Source: Curtobacterium sp. MCSS17_008 (lineage in GTDB: Bacteria > Actinomycetota > Actinomycetes > Actinomycetales > Microbacteriaceae). Taken from it: 64,000 nucleotides of DNA. Below are positions 35,224-44,248 of the stretch, one piece after another (position 1 is the stretch's first letter; the number at the start of each line of letters is the position of its first letter). The stretch is from contig NZ_QKSM01000002.1 in the NCBI RefSeq assembly GCF_003234185.1, positions 265,415 to 329,414 of the forward strand, in the 5' to 3' direction. Below the pieces are notes generated by a model. The model was not told where the DNA came from and did no database searches. It saw nothing but the letters and a program-made list of their open reading frames with translations. The translations under genes were made by a program, and so were the position numbers.

Positions 35224-36075
35224 TCAGGCGCTGAGGACCCCTGCCGCCACCGCGGCGTGCAACGCCTCGCGCCAGTCGCGCATGGGGGGGAGGCCGGCAC
35301 GACCCCAGGCCTCGTGCCCGAGGACGCTGTAGGCCGGTCGGGGAGCGGGACGGACGAACGCCGAGCTGTCCGTGGGGAGCACGCGCTCCGGGTCGAGGCC
35401 GACCTCGTCGAAGATCGCCCTGGTGAAGTCGTACCACGAGGCCTGGCCGCCGTTCGTCCCGTGGTAGACGCCCGCCGGCGCACCCGAGTCGAGCAGCGCG
35501 ACGATCTGCGCGGCCAGGTCGGCGGTCCAGGTGGGCTGTCCGACCTGGTCCGTCACGACGCTGACCGTGTCGTGCGAGGCGGCCAGCCGCACCATCGTCT
35601 TGGCGAAGTTGGGGCCGCCGGCACCGTAGAGCCATGCCGTGCGCACGATGTACGAGGAGTCGGGAGCGATGGTCCGGACCGCTCCCTCACCGGCGGCCTT
35701 CGTCCGGCCGTACGCGCCGAGGGGGCGGGTCGGCTCGTCCTCGGCGTACGGAGCGGTGCCGGTGCCGTCGAACACGTAGTCCGTCGACACCTGGACGAGC
35801 CGCGCACCCGCCGCCGCGGTGGCGGTGGCGAGCACCGCCGCGCCCCGGGCGTTCACGGCGAAGGCCGCGTCCTCGTGGGACTCGGCGTCGTCGACCTTCG
35901 TGTAGGCGGCGGCGTTGACGACGACGTCGTGTCCCGCGACCGCGTCGGTGACGGCGGCCTGGTCGGTGACGTCGAGGTCGGCACGGGTCAACGCCGTGAC
36001 CGCACGCCCGCCGAGCGCACGCTGGAGGTCCTGGCCGAGCATGCCGGCGGCGCCGGTGACGAGGTACCGGGTCAT
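35224..36075 (-). CDS. rmlD: dTDP-4-dehydrorhamnose reductase
   Basis: Last step of dTDP-L-rhamnose synthesis, NAD(P)H-dependent. The 283 residues show the GAAGMLGQDL nucleotide-binding loop, VNAAAYTKVDDAE, QVSTDYVFDGTG, the catalytic Y122/K126 in YGRTK, and DQVGQPTWTADLA. ATG at 36075 overlaps the rmlB stop (ATGA). Length is normal. Confidence 0.94.
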   Translation of the reverse strand: MTRYLVTGAAGMLGQDLQRALGGRAVTALTRADLDVTDQAAVTDAVAGHDVVVNAAAYTKVDDAESHEDAAFAVNARGAAVLATATAAAGARLVQVSTDYVFDGTGTAPYAEDEPTRPLGAYGRTKAAGEGAVRTIAPDSSYIVRTAWLYGAGGPNFAKTMVRLAASHDTVSVVTDQVGQPTWTADLAAQIVALLDSGAPAGVYHGTNGGQASWYDFTRAIFDEVGLDPERVLPTDSSAFVRPAPRPAYSVLGHEAWGRAGLPPMRDWREALHAAVAAGVLSA

Positions 36076-37058
36076 GCGATTGCCGCGCGCTCCTTGAGCG
36101 GCTCCCACCACGCGCGGTTGTCGCGGTACCACTGCACGACGTCGGCGAGCCCCTGCTCGAACGGGACGAGCGGCTCGTAGCCGAGCTCGGCCTGGATCTT
36201 CGAGATGTCGACGGAGTAGCGCAGGTCGTGGCCGAGCCGGTCGGCCACGCGGTCGACGTACGACCAGTCCTTGCCGGTCGCGTCGAGCAGGAGCTGCGTG
36301 AGCTCCTTGTTGGTGAGCTCGGTGCCGCCACCGATGTTGTAGGTCTCGCCCGCGCGACCGCGGGTGAGGACCATCGCGATGCCGCGCGTGTGGTCGTCCA
36401 CGTGCAGCCAGTCGCGCACGTTGTCGCCCTCGCCGTAGAGCGGCACGTGCCGGTCGTCGATGAGGTTCGTGACGAACAGCGGGATGACCTTCTCGGGGAA
36501 GTGGTACGGCCCGTAGTTGTTGGAGCACCGGGTGATCGACAGGTCCAGCCCGTGCGTCCGGTGGTAGCTGCGCGCGAGCAGGTCGCTGCCCGCCTTCGAC
36601 GCCGAGTACGGCGAGTTCGGCTCGAGCGGACGGTCCTCGGTCCACGAGCCCTCGCTGATCGAGCCGTACACCTCGTCCGTGGAGACGTGGACGAAGCGGT
36701 CGGTGCCGTGGCGGAGCGCGGCGTCGAGCAGGCGCTGGGTGCCCACGACGTTGGTCTCGACGAAGATCCCGGAGTCGCGGACGGAGCGGTCGACGTGCGA
36801 CTCCGCGGCGAAGTGCACGATCGCGTCGACGCCGGGGACGACCTCGTCCAGCTTCGCGGCGTCACGGATGTCGCCCTGCACGAACGTGTACCGCGGTGAG
36901 TCCGCCACCGGCGCGAGGTTCTCGAGGTTGCCCGAGTAGGTCAGTGCGTCGTAGACGACGACCTCGGAGCCCTCGAGCCCCGGGTAGGCGTCCTCGAGGG
37001 TCCGACGGACGAAGTTCGAGCCGATGAACCCGGCCCCTCCGGTGACGAGGATCTTCAC
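36072..37058 (-). CDS. rmlB: dTDP-glucose 4,6-dehydratase
   Basis: Second step of dTDP-rhamnose synthesis. The 328 residues have VTGGAGFIGSNFV, HFAAESHVDRS, HVSTDEVYG, the active-site YSASK near residue 150, and SNNYGPYHFPEKVIPL, all standard RmlB signatures. GTG start with AGGAAA upstream. It leads an rmlB-rmlD operon; rmlC and rmlA are 2.4 kb away on the other strand, with two glycosyltransferase genes between. A leader hairpin (37074) lies between promoter and start. Confidence 0.95.
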   Translation of the reverse strand: MKILVTGGAGFIGSNFVRRTLEDAYPGLEGSEVVVYDALTYSGNLENLAPVADSPRYTFVQGDIRDAAKLDEVVPGVDAIVHFAAESHVDRSVRDSGIFVETNVVGTQRLLDAALRHGTDRFVHVSTDEVYGSISEGSWTEDRPLEPNSPYSASKAGSDLLARSYHRTHGLDLSITRCSNNYGPYHFPEKVIPLFVTNLIDDRHVPLYGEGDNVRDWLHVDDHTRGIAMVLTRGRAGETYNIGGGTELTNKELTQLLLDATGKDWSYVDRVADRLGHDLRYSVDISKIQAELGYEPLVPFEQGLADVVQWYRDNRAWWEPLKERAAIA

Positions 37059-37073
37059 GCTTGGTTTCCTTTT

Positions 37074-37097
37074 CGTGGCCGATGTGCGTCGGCCACG
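37074..37097 (-). promoter_or_regulatory. Hairpin in the rmlB leader
   Basis: Nine-base arms 37074-37082 and 37089-37097 with a 6-nt loop, between the -10 box and the ribosome binding site of rmlB. On the minus strand it is followed by AAAAGG, not a T tract, so it does not look like a simple terminator. Confidence 0.45.
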
Positions 37098-37121
37098 AGG
37101 AGCCGACGGCGGTCGGGGTCG

Positions 37122-37127
37122 AGTGTA
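37122..37127 (-). promoter_or_regulatory. -10 box TACACT of rmlBD
   Basis: TACACT on the minus strand, 63 bp before the rmlB GTG; no convincing -35 box. Confidence 0.45.
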
Positions 37128-37144
37128 GCGGGGGCCGTCCGGGG

Positions 37145-38086
37145 TCAGTCGCCGTACCGGGCGAGCTTCTGCAGGTCGAGCTGCTCCTCGGCCAGCGTCC
37201 GGTTCAGGCGCGTCAGGTCTGCGACGACGCCGATCGTGATCGACAGCAGCGCGCTGATCATGAGCACCATGCCGAGGATGAGCGACTGCAGGTGGTTGCC
37301 CCCGCTGTCGGCCCAGAGCAGCACGAGGTAGCGGACGAACGGGATGAGCCCGGCGACGCCGAACACGGCGCTGACCCAGGCGAAGAGCGCCATGGGCCGG
37401 TACATGAGGTAGACCCGCGCGATGGCGGACCCCGACTGGAACATGTGCTGCCAGATGTTCTTGAACAGCCGGGACTCCCGCGTCTTCGCGTTCGTCGTGA
37501 TCGGGATGCTCGCGATGGCCAGGCGCTTGTACCCCGCCTGCACGATCGTCTCCATGCAGTAGCTGAACCGGGTGACGATGTTGAGCCGGATGAGCGAGTA
37601 CTTCGAGTACGCACGGAAGCCGCTCGCCGCGTCCGGCAGGTCCAGTCCCGCTGCACGGCTGGCGACCCACGACCCGAACCGCTGCATGGCCTTCTTGAAG
37701 CCGGAGAAGTGCTCGATCGTCCGCGTCTGTCGGTCGCCGATGACGATGTCGGCCTGTCCGTGCAGGATCGGCTGGACCAGGTCGGCGATCTGCGACTGCG
37801 GGTACTGGTTGTCCCCGTCGGTGTTCACGACGATGTCGGCGCCGTGCAGCATCGCGTAGTCCACGCCGTCGCGGAAGGACCGGGCGAGCCCCATGTTGGT
37901 CGTGTGACGGACGAAGTGCCGGACGCCGTGCGCCCTCGCGACCTCCACCGTGCGGTCGGTCGAGCCGTCGTCGATGACCAGGACCTCGATCTCGTCGATG
38001 CCGGGGATCGAGGTCGGGATGGTCTCGAGGACCGATGGGAGGGTCTGCTCCTCGTTCAGGCAGGGGATCTGGACGAACAGTTTCAC
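37145..38086 (-). CDS. Glycosyltransferase family 2 with C-terminal membrane helices
   Basis: DPM1/DPG-synthase-like GT-A enzyme that probably loads a sugar on polyprenyl phosphate. The 313 residues have IPCLNEEQTLPSVLETIP, VIDDGSTDRTVEVA, NTDGDNQYPQSQIADL with the metal DxD-like site, and DAASGFRAYSKYS. Two hydrophobic helices (about 228-252, 265-288) and a Leu-rich cytoplasmic tail follow. GTG start. Its promoter overlaps that of the divergent gene at 38213. The product could feed the GT-C-like proteins at 22449 or 33204; this is inference. Confidence 0.88.
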   Translation of the reverse strand: MKLFVQIPCLNEEQTLPSVLETIPTSIPGIDEIEVLVIDDGSTDRTVEVARAHGVRHFVRHTTNMGLARSFRDGVDYAMLHGADIVVNTDGDNQYPQSQIADLVQPILHGQADIVIGDRQTRTIEHFSGFKKAMQRFGSWVASRAAGLDLPDAASGFRAYSKYSLIRLNIVTRFSYCMETIVQAGYKRLAIASIPITTNAKTRESRLFKNIWQHMFQSGSAIARVYLMYRPMALFAWVSAVFGVAGLIPFVRYLVLLWADSGGNHLQSLILGMVLMISALLSITIGVVADLTRLNRTLAEEQLDLQKLARYGD

Positions 38087-38168
38087 GGGTGGTTTGGTCC
38101 CTGGGGTCGTCGGCCGGGCTCGTCGCCCGGGGCTTCGCGGAGTGCCGTCGTGGGCACACAGACGTCCG

Positions 38169-38197
38169 AGTCTATGCGCAAGCACGAGCGGATGTCA
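38169..38197 (-). promoter_or_regulatory. Promoter TGACAT-17 bp-TAGACT of the GT2 gene
   Basis: Minus-strand -35 TGACAT (38192-38197) and -10 TAGACT (38169-38174) with 17-bp spacing. It ends 16 bp from the divergent ATG at 38213. Confidence 0.6.
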
Positions 38198-38212
38198 TGC
38201 CACGATGGGGCG

Positions 38213-39313
38213 ATGGCAGCGCTCAGGTCGACCATCGCCCGGCTCCTCGGGCGCAACGGCACCGCCCCGGCCGCGGTCCCGCCGCTCGTGGGCTTCGTGG
38301 TGCACGGCGCCGGTGGCGTGCACCCCGCCTCCGCGCACGTGCGCGTGACCGGGCGGATGTCCGCGCTCGCGGCCGAGGGACTCGCGCGCACCGTGCAGGT
38401 CGACCCGGTCCGCTGGGCGGACGGCTCGGACACCGCGCACCTCGACGCGATCCTGGTGCAGCGCGACGCCTTCCCCCTCGCGTCACTCGACGCGGCCTTC
38501 GCGCGCGCCCGCAGCGAGGGGACCAGGATCGTGGCCGAGGTCGACGACGACTTCTTCACGCCGGAGGCGCGTGCGCGCCTCGCCCGTGCGGAGTACGACC
38601 CGGACCGGCTCGCGGCGGTCGGACGCCTCGTCCGGTCGGCCGACGCGGTCGTCGTCGCGACCGAGCGCCTCCGCGACGTGCTCGCCGCCGAGGGCGTCGA
38701 CGCGGTCGTCGTGCCCAACGGCGTGCAGCCCGGGCTCTGGCCGTCCCGGCCCGCCGAGCCCGCCACGTCCGGCGACCGCCGTGTCCTGTACATGGGGAGC
38801 GCGACGCACGATGCGGACCTCGACCTCCTCCGTCCGGTCTTCGAGGACTTCACGACCGACGACGGTCGCCGCGTCCGGCTCGAGGTCGTCGGGGTCACGG
38901 GGGACGACGACGCGTGGTTCGACCGGCTCCCGATCCCCGAGGGGGCGACGCACTACCCGGCGTTCGTCGCGTTCCTGGCGGGACAGGCCGACCGGTGGTC
39001 CGCCGGGGTCGCGCCGTTGACCGCCGAACGGTTCAACGACGCCAAGAGCGACCTGAAGTTCCTCGAGGTCACGATGCTCGGTCTGCCCTTCGTGGGCTCG
39101 GCGCGCCCGTCCTACGCCGGCGCGGACGCGGTCGGCGGACTGCTCGTGGGCGACGACCCGGGCGCCTGGCGCGCCGCGTTGTCGACCGCCATCCGCGAGG
39201 GGCCCGACCGGAACCGCCGCGCGCGCGAGCACGTGCTGGCGGAGCGGGTGGTCGCAGCGGGCCGTCCGAACGCGGGGGAACTGGCCTGGCGCCGCGCCCT
39301 CGGCGTGGGCTGA
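38213..39313 (+). CDS. Glycosyltransferase, GT-B type (GT4-like)
   Basis: A 366-residue protein without a very close named family. The N-terminal half has GVHPASAHVRVTGRMSALAAEG, AEVDDDFF and VVVATERLRDVLAAEG, then VVPNGVQPGLW. The C-terminal half has VLYMGSATHDADLDLLRP and KSDLKFLEVTMLGLPFVGS, where E373-type donor glutamates of GT-B enzymes sit. The mix fits cytoplasmic GT4-like transferases of surface glycan. CACGAT ends 6 nt before the ATG, suggesting leaderless mRNA. It precedes rmlCA, so rhamnose is a possible donor. Confidence 0.75.
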   Translation: MAALRSTIARLLGRNGTAPAAVPPLVGFVVHGAGGVHPASAHVRVTGRMSALAAEGLARTVQVDPVRWADGSDTAHLDAILVQRDAFPLASLDAAFARARSEGTRIVAEVDDDFFTPEARARLARAEYDPDRLAAVGRLVRSADAVVVATERLRDVLAAEGVDAVVVPNGVQPGLWPSRPAEPATSGDRRVLYMGSATHDADLDLLRPVFEDFTTDDGRRVRLEVVGVTGDDDAWFDRLPIPEGATHYPAFVAFLAGQADRWSAGVAPLTAERFNDAKSDLKFLEVTMLGLPFVGSARPSYAGADAVGGLLVGDDPGAWRAALSTAIREGPDRNRRAREHVLAERVVAAGRPNAGELAWRRALGVG

Positions 39314-39314
39314 G

Positions 39315-39344
39315 CGGCCAGCGACGGCCAGCGGGCGGCCAGCG
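39315..39344 (+). repeat. Three CGGCCAGCG repeats
   Basis: CGGCCAGCG at 39315-39323, 39325-39333 and 39336-39344, directly after the stop at 39313. Part of the 110-bp gap before rmlC. Confidence 0.7.
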
Positions 39345-39411
39345 ACCGGCCGAGGGGCTGCCGCTGCGCGCCCGGCCGGGCCGGCACCGGGACTCGCCGG
39401 TGCCTCCTTGC

Positions 39412-39417
39412 TAGGCT
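39412..39417 (+). promoter_or_regulatory. -10 box TAGGCT of rmlCA (leaderless)
   Basis: TAGGCT is followed by 6 nt and the rmlC GTG; same hexamer and spacing as at purE. Confidence 0.6.
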
Positions 39418-39423
39418 GCCCCG

Positions 39424-40032
39424 GTGCAGATCCGCGAACTGAAGATCCCCGGCGCGTGGGAGTTCACGCCCGTCCAGCACGGCGACGCACGAGGAGCCTT
39501 CCTCGAGGCGTACCGGGCCGACGTGCTCGAGGAGACGGTCGGGCACCCGCTCGACCTCCGCCAGGTGAACATGTCGATCTCCTCGGCCGGCGTCGCCCGG
39601 GGCATCCACTACGCCCTCGTCGCGCCGAGCCAGGCGAAGTACGTCACCGCCGTGCGCGGCGCGTTCATCGACTACATCGTCGACATCCGCGTCGGGTCCC
39701 CGACGTTCGGCCAGTGGGACAGCGTCCGCATCGACGACGTCGACCGCAAGGCCGTGTACCTGTCCGAGGGGCTCGGCCACGCGATCGTCGCGCTCGAGGA
39801 CCGGTCCACGGTGAACTACCTGGTCAGCGCGCACTACGACCCGCAGCGCGAGAAGGGGATCACCATCCTCGACCCGACCGTCGGACTCGAGCTCCCCGAG
39901 GGCCTCGGTGAGCCGGTGCTCTCGGAGAAGGACACCACGGCGCCGACGCTCGAGCAGGCCGCCGAGCAGGGCCTGCTCCCGACCTACGAGGAAGCGGTGG
40001 CGTACACCGAGTCCCTCCGGACGAAGAAGTGA
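39424..40032 (+). CDS. rmlC: dTDP-4-dehydrorhamnose 3,5-epimerase
   Basis: Third step of dTDP-rhamnose synthesis. The 202-residue cupin has [29 protein letters not shown] with catalytic base H62, [12 protein letters not shown], and [17 protein letters not shown] start with a leaderless -10 box. rmlA follows after 16 bp. Length is typical. Confidence 0.95.
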   Translation: MQIRELKIPGAWEFTPVQHGDARGAFLEAYRADVLEETVGHPLDLRQVNMSISSAGVARGIHYALVAPSQAKYVTAVRGAFIDYIVDIRVGSPTFGQWDSVRIDDVDRKAVYLSEGLGHAIVALEDRSTVNYLVSAHYDPQREKGITILDPTVGLELPEGLGEPVLSEKDTTAPTLEQAAEQGLLPTYEEAVAYTESLRTKK

Positions 40033-40048
40033 GAGGGGCACAGCACCG

Positions 40049-40912
40049 ATGAAGGGCATCATCCTCGCCGGGGGTTCCGGCACGCGTCTCTGGCCGATCA
40101 CCAAGGGCATCAGCAAGCAGCTCATGCCGATCTACGACAAGCCGATGGTCTACTACCCGCTGTCGACACTGATGATGGCCGGCATCCGCGAGGTCCTCGT
40201 CATCACCACACCGGAGTACAACGAGCAGTTCAAGGCACTGCTCGGCGACGGCTCGACGCTCGGCATGGACATCCAGTACGCGGTGCAGCCGAGCCCGGAC
40301 GGTCTCGCCCAGGCCTTCGTCATCGGTGAGGACTTCATCGGCGACGACAGCGTCGCCCTCGTGCTCGGCGACAACATCTTCCACGGCACCGGTCTCGGCA
40401 CGAACCTCCGGAAGAACACGGACGTGCAGGGCGCGACGATCTTCGCGTACCACGTGGCCGATCCGACCGCCTACGGCGTGGTCGAGTTCGACGACGACTT
40501 CACGGCGGTCTCCATCGAGGAGAAGCCGACGCAGCCGAAGTCGAACTACGCCGTGCCCGGCCTGTACTTCTACGACAACAAGGTGATCGAGATCGCGAAG
40601 ACGATCGAGCCGAGCGCGCGTGGCGAGCTCGAGATCTCCACCGTCAACGAGCGCTACCTCGACGCCGGCGAACTCGGCGTGCAGGTGCTCGACCGCGGCA
40701 CCGCGTGGCTCGACACCGGCACGTTCGAGTCGATGATGCAGGCCTCCGAGTACGTCAAGGTGATCGAGGACCGCCAGGGCTTCAAGATCGGCTGCATCGA
40801 GGAGATCGCCTGGCGGAACGGCTGGATCGACGACGCGCAGCTCGCCGAGCTCGCCGCACCGCTCGTGAAGGGCGGCTACGGCGTCTACCTGCAGCAGCTG
40901 CTCCGCGGCTGA
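40049..40912 (+). CDS. rmlA: Glucose-1-phosphate thymidylyltransferase
   Basis: First step of dTDP-rhamnose synthesis, from glucose-1-phosphate and dTTP. The 287 residues begin with the [11 protein letters not shown] nucleotide loop, then [30 protein letters not shown], and [22 protein letters not shown] lies upstream at a somewhat long spacing. The large glycosyltransferase gene starts 1 bp after its stop, so rmlC-rmlA-GT is one operon. Confidence 0.95.
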   Translation: MKGIILAGGSGTRLWPITKGISKQLMPIYDKPMVYYPLSTLMMAGIREVLVITTPEYNEQFKALLGDGSTLGMDIQYAVQPSPDGLAQAFVIGEDFIGDDSVALVLGDNIFHGTGLGTNLRKNTDVQGATIFAYHVADPTAYGVVEFDDDFTAVSIEEKPTQPKSNYAVPGLYFYDNKVIEIAKTIEPSARGELEISTVNERYLDAGELGVQVLDRGTAWLDTGTFESMMQASEYVKVIEDRQGFKIGCIEEIAWRNGWIDDAQLAELAAPLVKGGYGVYLQQLLRG

Positions 40913-40913
40913 C

Positions 40914-42932
40914 GTGGCACGTCGCCGCCTGTTCGGCCGAGCCGGCAGCACCCCGCCCACGTCACGGCCGGAGGGCCGGGGCGGGGCCGAGCCGCGCCTC
41001 CCGGTCGACATCTCGCTGGTGACCGAGGCGCCCTCGCCGGACACCGACGGCTTCGACGTCGTCGTGACCGTCCGCGAGGCCGCGCACCGGGACGGCGCCC
41101 ACCGCGCGACGGTCGCGGCCGCCCGGGCGGCGGGCGCCGGCCGGGTGGTCGTGACGGTGTACGACGAGCACGCCGGGCCGCAGAGCACGTACCCGCCGGT
41201 CGTCGCCGGCGCCGACCACGTGGTCGCGCGCCCCACCGTCGCCGCCACGTGGGGCGGCGCCGTCGCCGCGGCACGCCCGCTGCTGCGCGCCGCCGTGACG
41301 GTGGTGCAGGACACGTCCGTCGAGCTGCCGGAGGGTGCGCTCGCGCGGCTCGTCGCGGCCGTCGGGGGCGGCGCGGGCGCCGACGCCGACGGTCCCGGCG
41401 CGAGCGGGACGTCATCGAGCGGGGCGTCAGCGAGCGGGCGCGACCCGCACGGTCGGGGGGCCGTGGTCGCCCTGCCCGTCGTGCGCTCCGGATCCGACGT
41501 GGTCGCGAGCGCCGGCGCGGTGCTCGTCCGGGGCGCCGCTCCGGTGGCGTCCCTCCTGCGGGGACACCCCGCCGAGGACGCCGAGGCACTCGCCGGCGTG
41601 GGCGGCGCTCCCGGTGGCGGTGGCCCGACCGTCGTCTTCGCGGGCGACGAGCCCTGCTTCGCGGCGCGCACCGCGGCGCTCGCCGTCCCGGTCCGGACCG
41701 TCGACACACGGACCGCCGTCGCCCGGCTCACCCGGGACACCGCCGACGCCGCCGACGGCTCCTGCGTCGTGCTGCCGCTCGGCCGGGTGTACCGGACGGC
41801 GCCGCTGCGCGCCGGTCGGTACGACGCCGACGCCGCCGACGCGCTCGCGGTGTGGCACGGTCGCACCGACCACACCGCCGGCCGTGCCTACGAGCGCCTC
41901 GGTTGGACGGTCGACGCGCGCGGCGCCGACCCGGCAGGAGCCCCGGTGGCGCTGCGGGAGCCGGTGCTGCGTGCGGAGCGCGCCGCCGTCACGGGTGGTC
42001 TCGACGTGACCGACCGCGCCGAACGGCTGCGCTGGTCGATCCGGATCGCCGCCCACCCGGGCCCGCGCGGCGACGACTGGGGCGACACGTTCTTCGCGCG
42101 GGACCTGGCGCGAGCGCTCCGCGCCCTCGGGCAGGACGTCGTGCTCGACCACCGCGAATCGCACGTCCGACCGTTGTCGGAGCACCTCGACGACGTCGCA
42201 CTGACCCTGCGCGGGCTCGACGACACCCCGGTCCACCCCACGGCCACGAACGTGCTGTGGGTCATCTCGCACCCCGACCTCGTGTCGGCGGCGGAGCTCG
42301 CCCGGTACGACCTGCGCTTCGCCGCCGGCCCGGTGTGGGCATCGCGCGTCTCGTGCGCGACGGGCCTGCCGGTGGCGCCGCTGCTGCAGGCGACGGACCC
42401 GGACCGGTTCCACCCGGGGCCGCCGGACGCCGCCTTCCCCGCGCTCGACGCCGCGTTCGTCGGCAAGACGCGCCGGGTCTTCCGCCCCGTGGTCCGCGAC
42501 GCGGTCGACGCCGGGCTCGACCTGGCCGTGTGGGGCGAGGGCTGGGAGGGCCTGCTGCCGGACGGGGTGCACCGCGGCGTCTTCGTGTCCAACGACGAGC
42601 TGCCGGCGCTGTACCGGAGTGCCCGCGTGGTGCTGAACGACCACTGGGACGACATGGCGCGGGACGGGTTCGTGTCGAACCGCCTGTTCGACGCCGCGGC
42701 GTCCGGGGCGCTGGTGGTGACGGACCCCGTGCCGGGCGTCGAGGAACTGTTCCACGGCGCGGTGCGTGCCTACACGAGCGTCGAGGAGCTCCGGGAGACC
42801 GTGCGGTCGGGGGAGTCGGCGACGCAGGCGGAACGCGCCGAGCGCGGGCGACGGATCGGCTCCGAGCACTCCTTCACCCGGCGGGCGGAGACCCTGCTGG
42901 ACGCCGTCCGACGCGAGCGCGCGGCGCGCTGA
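40914..42932 (+). CDS. Large glycosyltransferase-like protein with CgeB/DUF3880-type C-terminus
   Basis: A 672-residue protein, GTG start. The C-terminal ~310 residues form a GT-B-like unit: HPGPRGDDWGDTFFARDLARA, NVLWVISHPDLVSAAELARYD, LLQATDPDRFHP, and FVSNRLFDAAASGALVVTD near the end, as in Glyco_trans_1_2/CgeB proteins. The N-terminal ~330 residues are less familiar, with a GT2-like hint (VVQDTSVELPEGALARLVAAVG) and a Gly/Ser/Ala linker near 158-190 encoded by short GCGAGCGGG repeats. It may therefore be a two-domain fusion. Operon position after rmlA suggests a rhamnosyl donor. Confidence 0.75.
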   Translation: MARRRLFGRAGSTPPTSRPEGRGGAEPRLPVDISLVTEAPSPDTDGFDVVVTVREAAHRDGAHRATVAAARAAGAGRVVVTVYDEHAGPQSTYPPVVAGADHVVARPTVAATWGGAVAAARPLLRAAVTVVQDTSVELPEGALARLVAAVGGGAGADADGPGASGTSSSGASASGRDPHGRGAVVALPVVRSGSDVVASAGAVLVRGAAPVASLLRGHPAEDAEALAGVGGAPGGGGPTVVFAGDEPCFAARTAALAVPVRTVDTRTAVARLTRDTADAADGSCVVLPLGRVYRTAPLRAGRYDADAADALAVWHGRTDHTAGRAYERLGWTVDARGADPAGAPVALREPVLRAERAAVTGGLDVTDRAERLRWSIRIAAHPGPRGDDWGDTFFARDLARALRALGQDVVLDHRESHVRPLSEHLDDVALTLRGLDDTPVHPTATNVLWVISHPDLVSAAELARYDLRFAAGPVWASRVSCATGLPVAPLLQATDPDRFHPGPPDAAFPALDAAFVGKTRRVFRPVVRDAVDAGLDLAVWGEGWEGLLPDGVHRGVFVSNDELPALYRSARVVLNDHWDDMARDGFVSNRLFDAAASGALVVTDPVPGVEELFHGAVRAYTSVEELRETVRSGESATQAERAERGRRIGSEHSFTRRAETLLDAVRRERAAR

Positions 42933-43008
42933 CCGCCCGCGGACCGCTGCTTGCCGGCAGAAGCGCGCCGGTACGGGTCCGCACCGGGGTGTAGCGCGGT
43001 GCTCCGCG

Positions 43009-43036
43009 CGGTGTCCGCCGTGCGGTGTCCGCCGTG
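43009..43036 (+). repeat. 14-bp tandem repeat
   Basis: CGGTGTCCGCCGTG twice in tandem in the 130-bp gap between convergent glycosyltransferase genes. Flanking GC-rich inverted segments may terminate both. Confidence 0.75.
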
Positions 43037-43062
43037 CGCCGCGGACGGTGCTCCGCGTGTGG

Positions 43063-44187
43063 TCAGCGCGCGCGGATCCGGCGGGCGACGTTCCCCGCGC
43101 GGTCTGCGAGCCGGACGATCCGCCGCGCACGCGTGCGCGCGAGCTCGCCCTCGAGCCGGTGGTTCGCGTCACGCTCGAACTGCACGGTCCGCCGGAGGGT
43201 GTCGGCGAGCTCCTCGGCGTCCCGCACGTCGTCCTCGAGCTCGGCGATGCGGGCGTCCCGCGTGGCGACCGCGCGGCCGAGGGACCGGAGGTCCTCCAGT
43301 CGTTGCCGTGGGACGACGACCTCGTCCGCCCCGTCGACCGCCGACGACCCGGCTCGTCGCAGGACCTCGGCGATGCCGTCGTCCCGCGTGAACGGTCCGG
43401 CAGCGGCCTCCTCGTCGGTGACGAAGCGCAGCGAGAAGACCGGCTCGAGCAGGCCCTCCTGCAACCGGCGGTAGTCGCGCATCCCGTGGTGGCGCGGGCT
43501 CGGCGTGAGGTCGGGGTTGTCGTCGTAGGCGCGGCCGGTGACCTCGACGCGGTGCGCGTACTGCGCCCACGACCGCCACGGCAGGTGCAGGACCTCGAGC
43601 GCGAGCTCCTCGGGCACCGGGGCACCGTTCGCGACGCTGGCGCGGTGGTTGCCCTGCACGACGGTCACGCCGGGATCCCCGACGTGCACCGTGTTCGCCG
43701 TGGGCGGTGCGATGAGCCCGACGGCGCGGAGTTCCTCGATCGAGCGCTCGTCGCGCCAGTGCAGGCGCTCGATGCCGGCACCGGACTCGGCGAGCGCACC
43801 GGTCAGGTTGACGACCGGCACGAAGAACGCGCCGACGACCGGGTCGAGCCGTTCGAAGACCTGCCGGACGGTCAGGGAGCGGTCGACGGGGATGATGAAC
43901 TCGTCGGCGTCCGCGTTGACGACCCAGTCGGCTCCGTGCACCGCGGCGGCGTCGCGCGCCATCTGGGTCACGACGGTGCCCTGCTGCTTGCGGTGGACCG
44001 GGTCGTGCCGCAGGTCGACGGTGACGTCGTCGCGCTCGGCGAAGGACTCGAGCAGGGCGGTCGTCCCGTCCACCGAACCGTTGTCGGTGATGACGAAGAC
44101 GTCGAAGCCCTGGGCGACGTGGTGGTCGAGCCAGGCGGGGATGACGTCCGCTTCGTCGCGGACCATCAGGGTGACGGCGAGGATCAT
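43063..44187 (-). CDS. Glycosyltransferase family 2-like protein with C-terminal coiled coil
   Basis: A 374-residue protein. The first ~240 residues are a GT2-like fold: MVRDEADVIPAWLDHHVAQG, VFVITDNGSVDGTTALLES, NADADEFIIP, and LHWRDERSIEELR. The pattern matches Glyco_tranf_2_4 (DUF23-like) enzymes, in which DxD is the metal site (DADE here). The last ~80 residues form a charged coiled coil (ARIAELEDDVRDAEEL, DANHRLEGELAR), which may mediate complex formation. ATG 44187 is preferred over a TTG three codons earlier. It lies 3' of two other transferase genes on the same strand. Confidence 0.82.
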   Translation of the reverse strand: MILAVTLMVRDEADVIPAWLDHHVAQGFDVFVITDNGSVDGTTALLESFAERDDVTVDLRHDPVHRKQQGTVVTQMARDAAAVHGADWVVNADADEFIIPVDRSLTVRQVFERLDPVVGAFFVPVVNLTGALAESGAGIERLHWRDERSIEELRAVGLIAPPTANTVHVGDPGVTVVQGNHRASVANGAPVPEELALEVLHLPWRSWAQYAHRVEVTGRAYDDNPDLTPSPRHHGMRDYRRLQEGLLEPVFSLRFVTDEEAAAGPFTRDDGIAEVLRRAGSSAVDGADEVVVPRQRLEDLRSLGRAVATRDARIAELEDDVRDAEELADTLRRTVQFERDANHRLEGELARTRARRIVRLADRAGNVARRIRAR

Positions 44188-44248
44188 GTGCTGCAATCCG
44201 GGTCGGGGGAGGGCGGGTGGGCGTGCTTCCCTGAGAGGTTATCGGGGT

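Noticed and set aside
43009..43036. Insertion sequence or attachment-site remnant
   Set aside because: Simple tandem duplication in a GC-rich convergent gap; no transposase, integrase or tRNA nearby.
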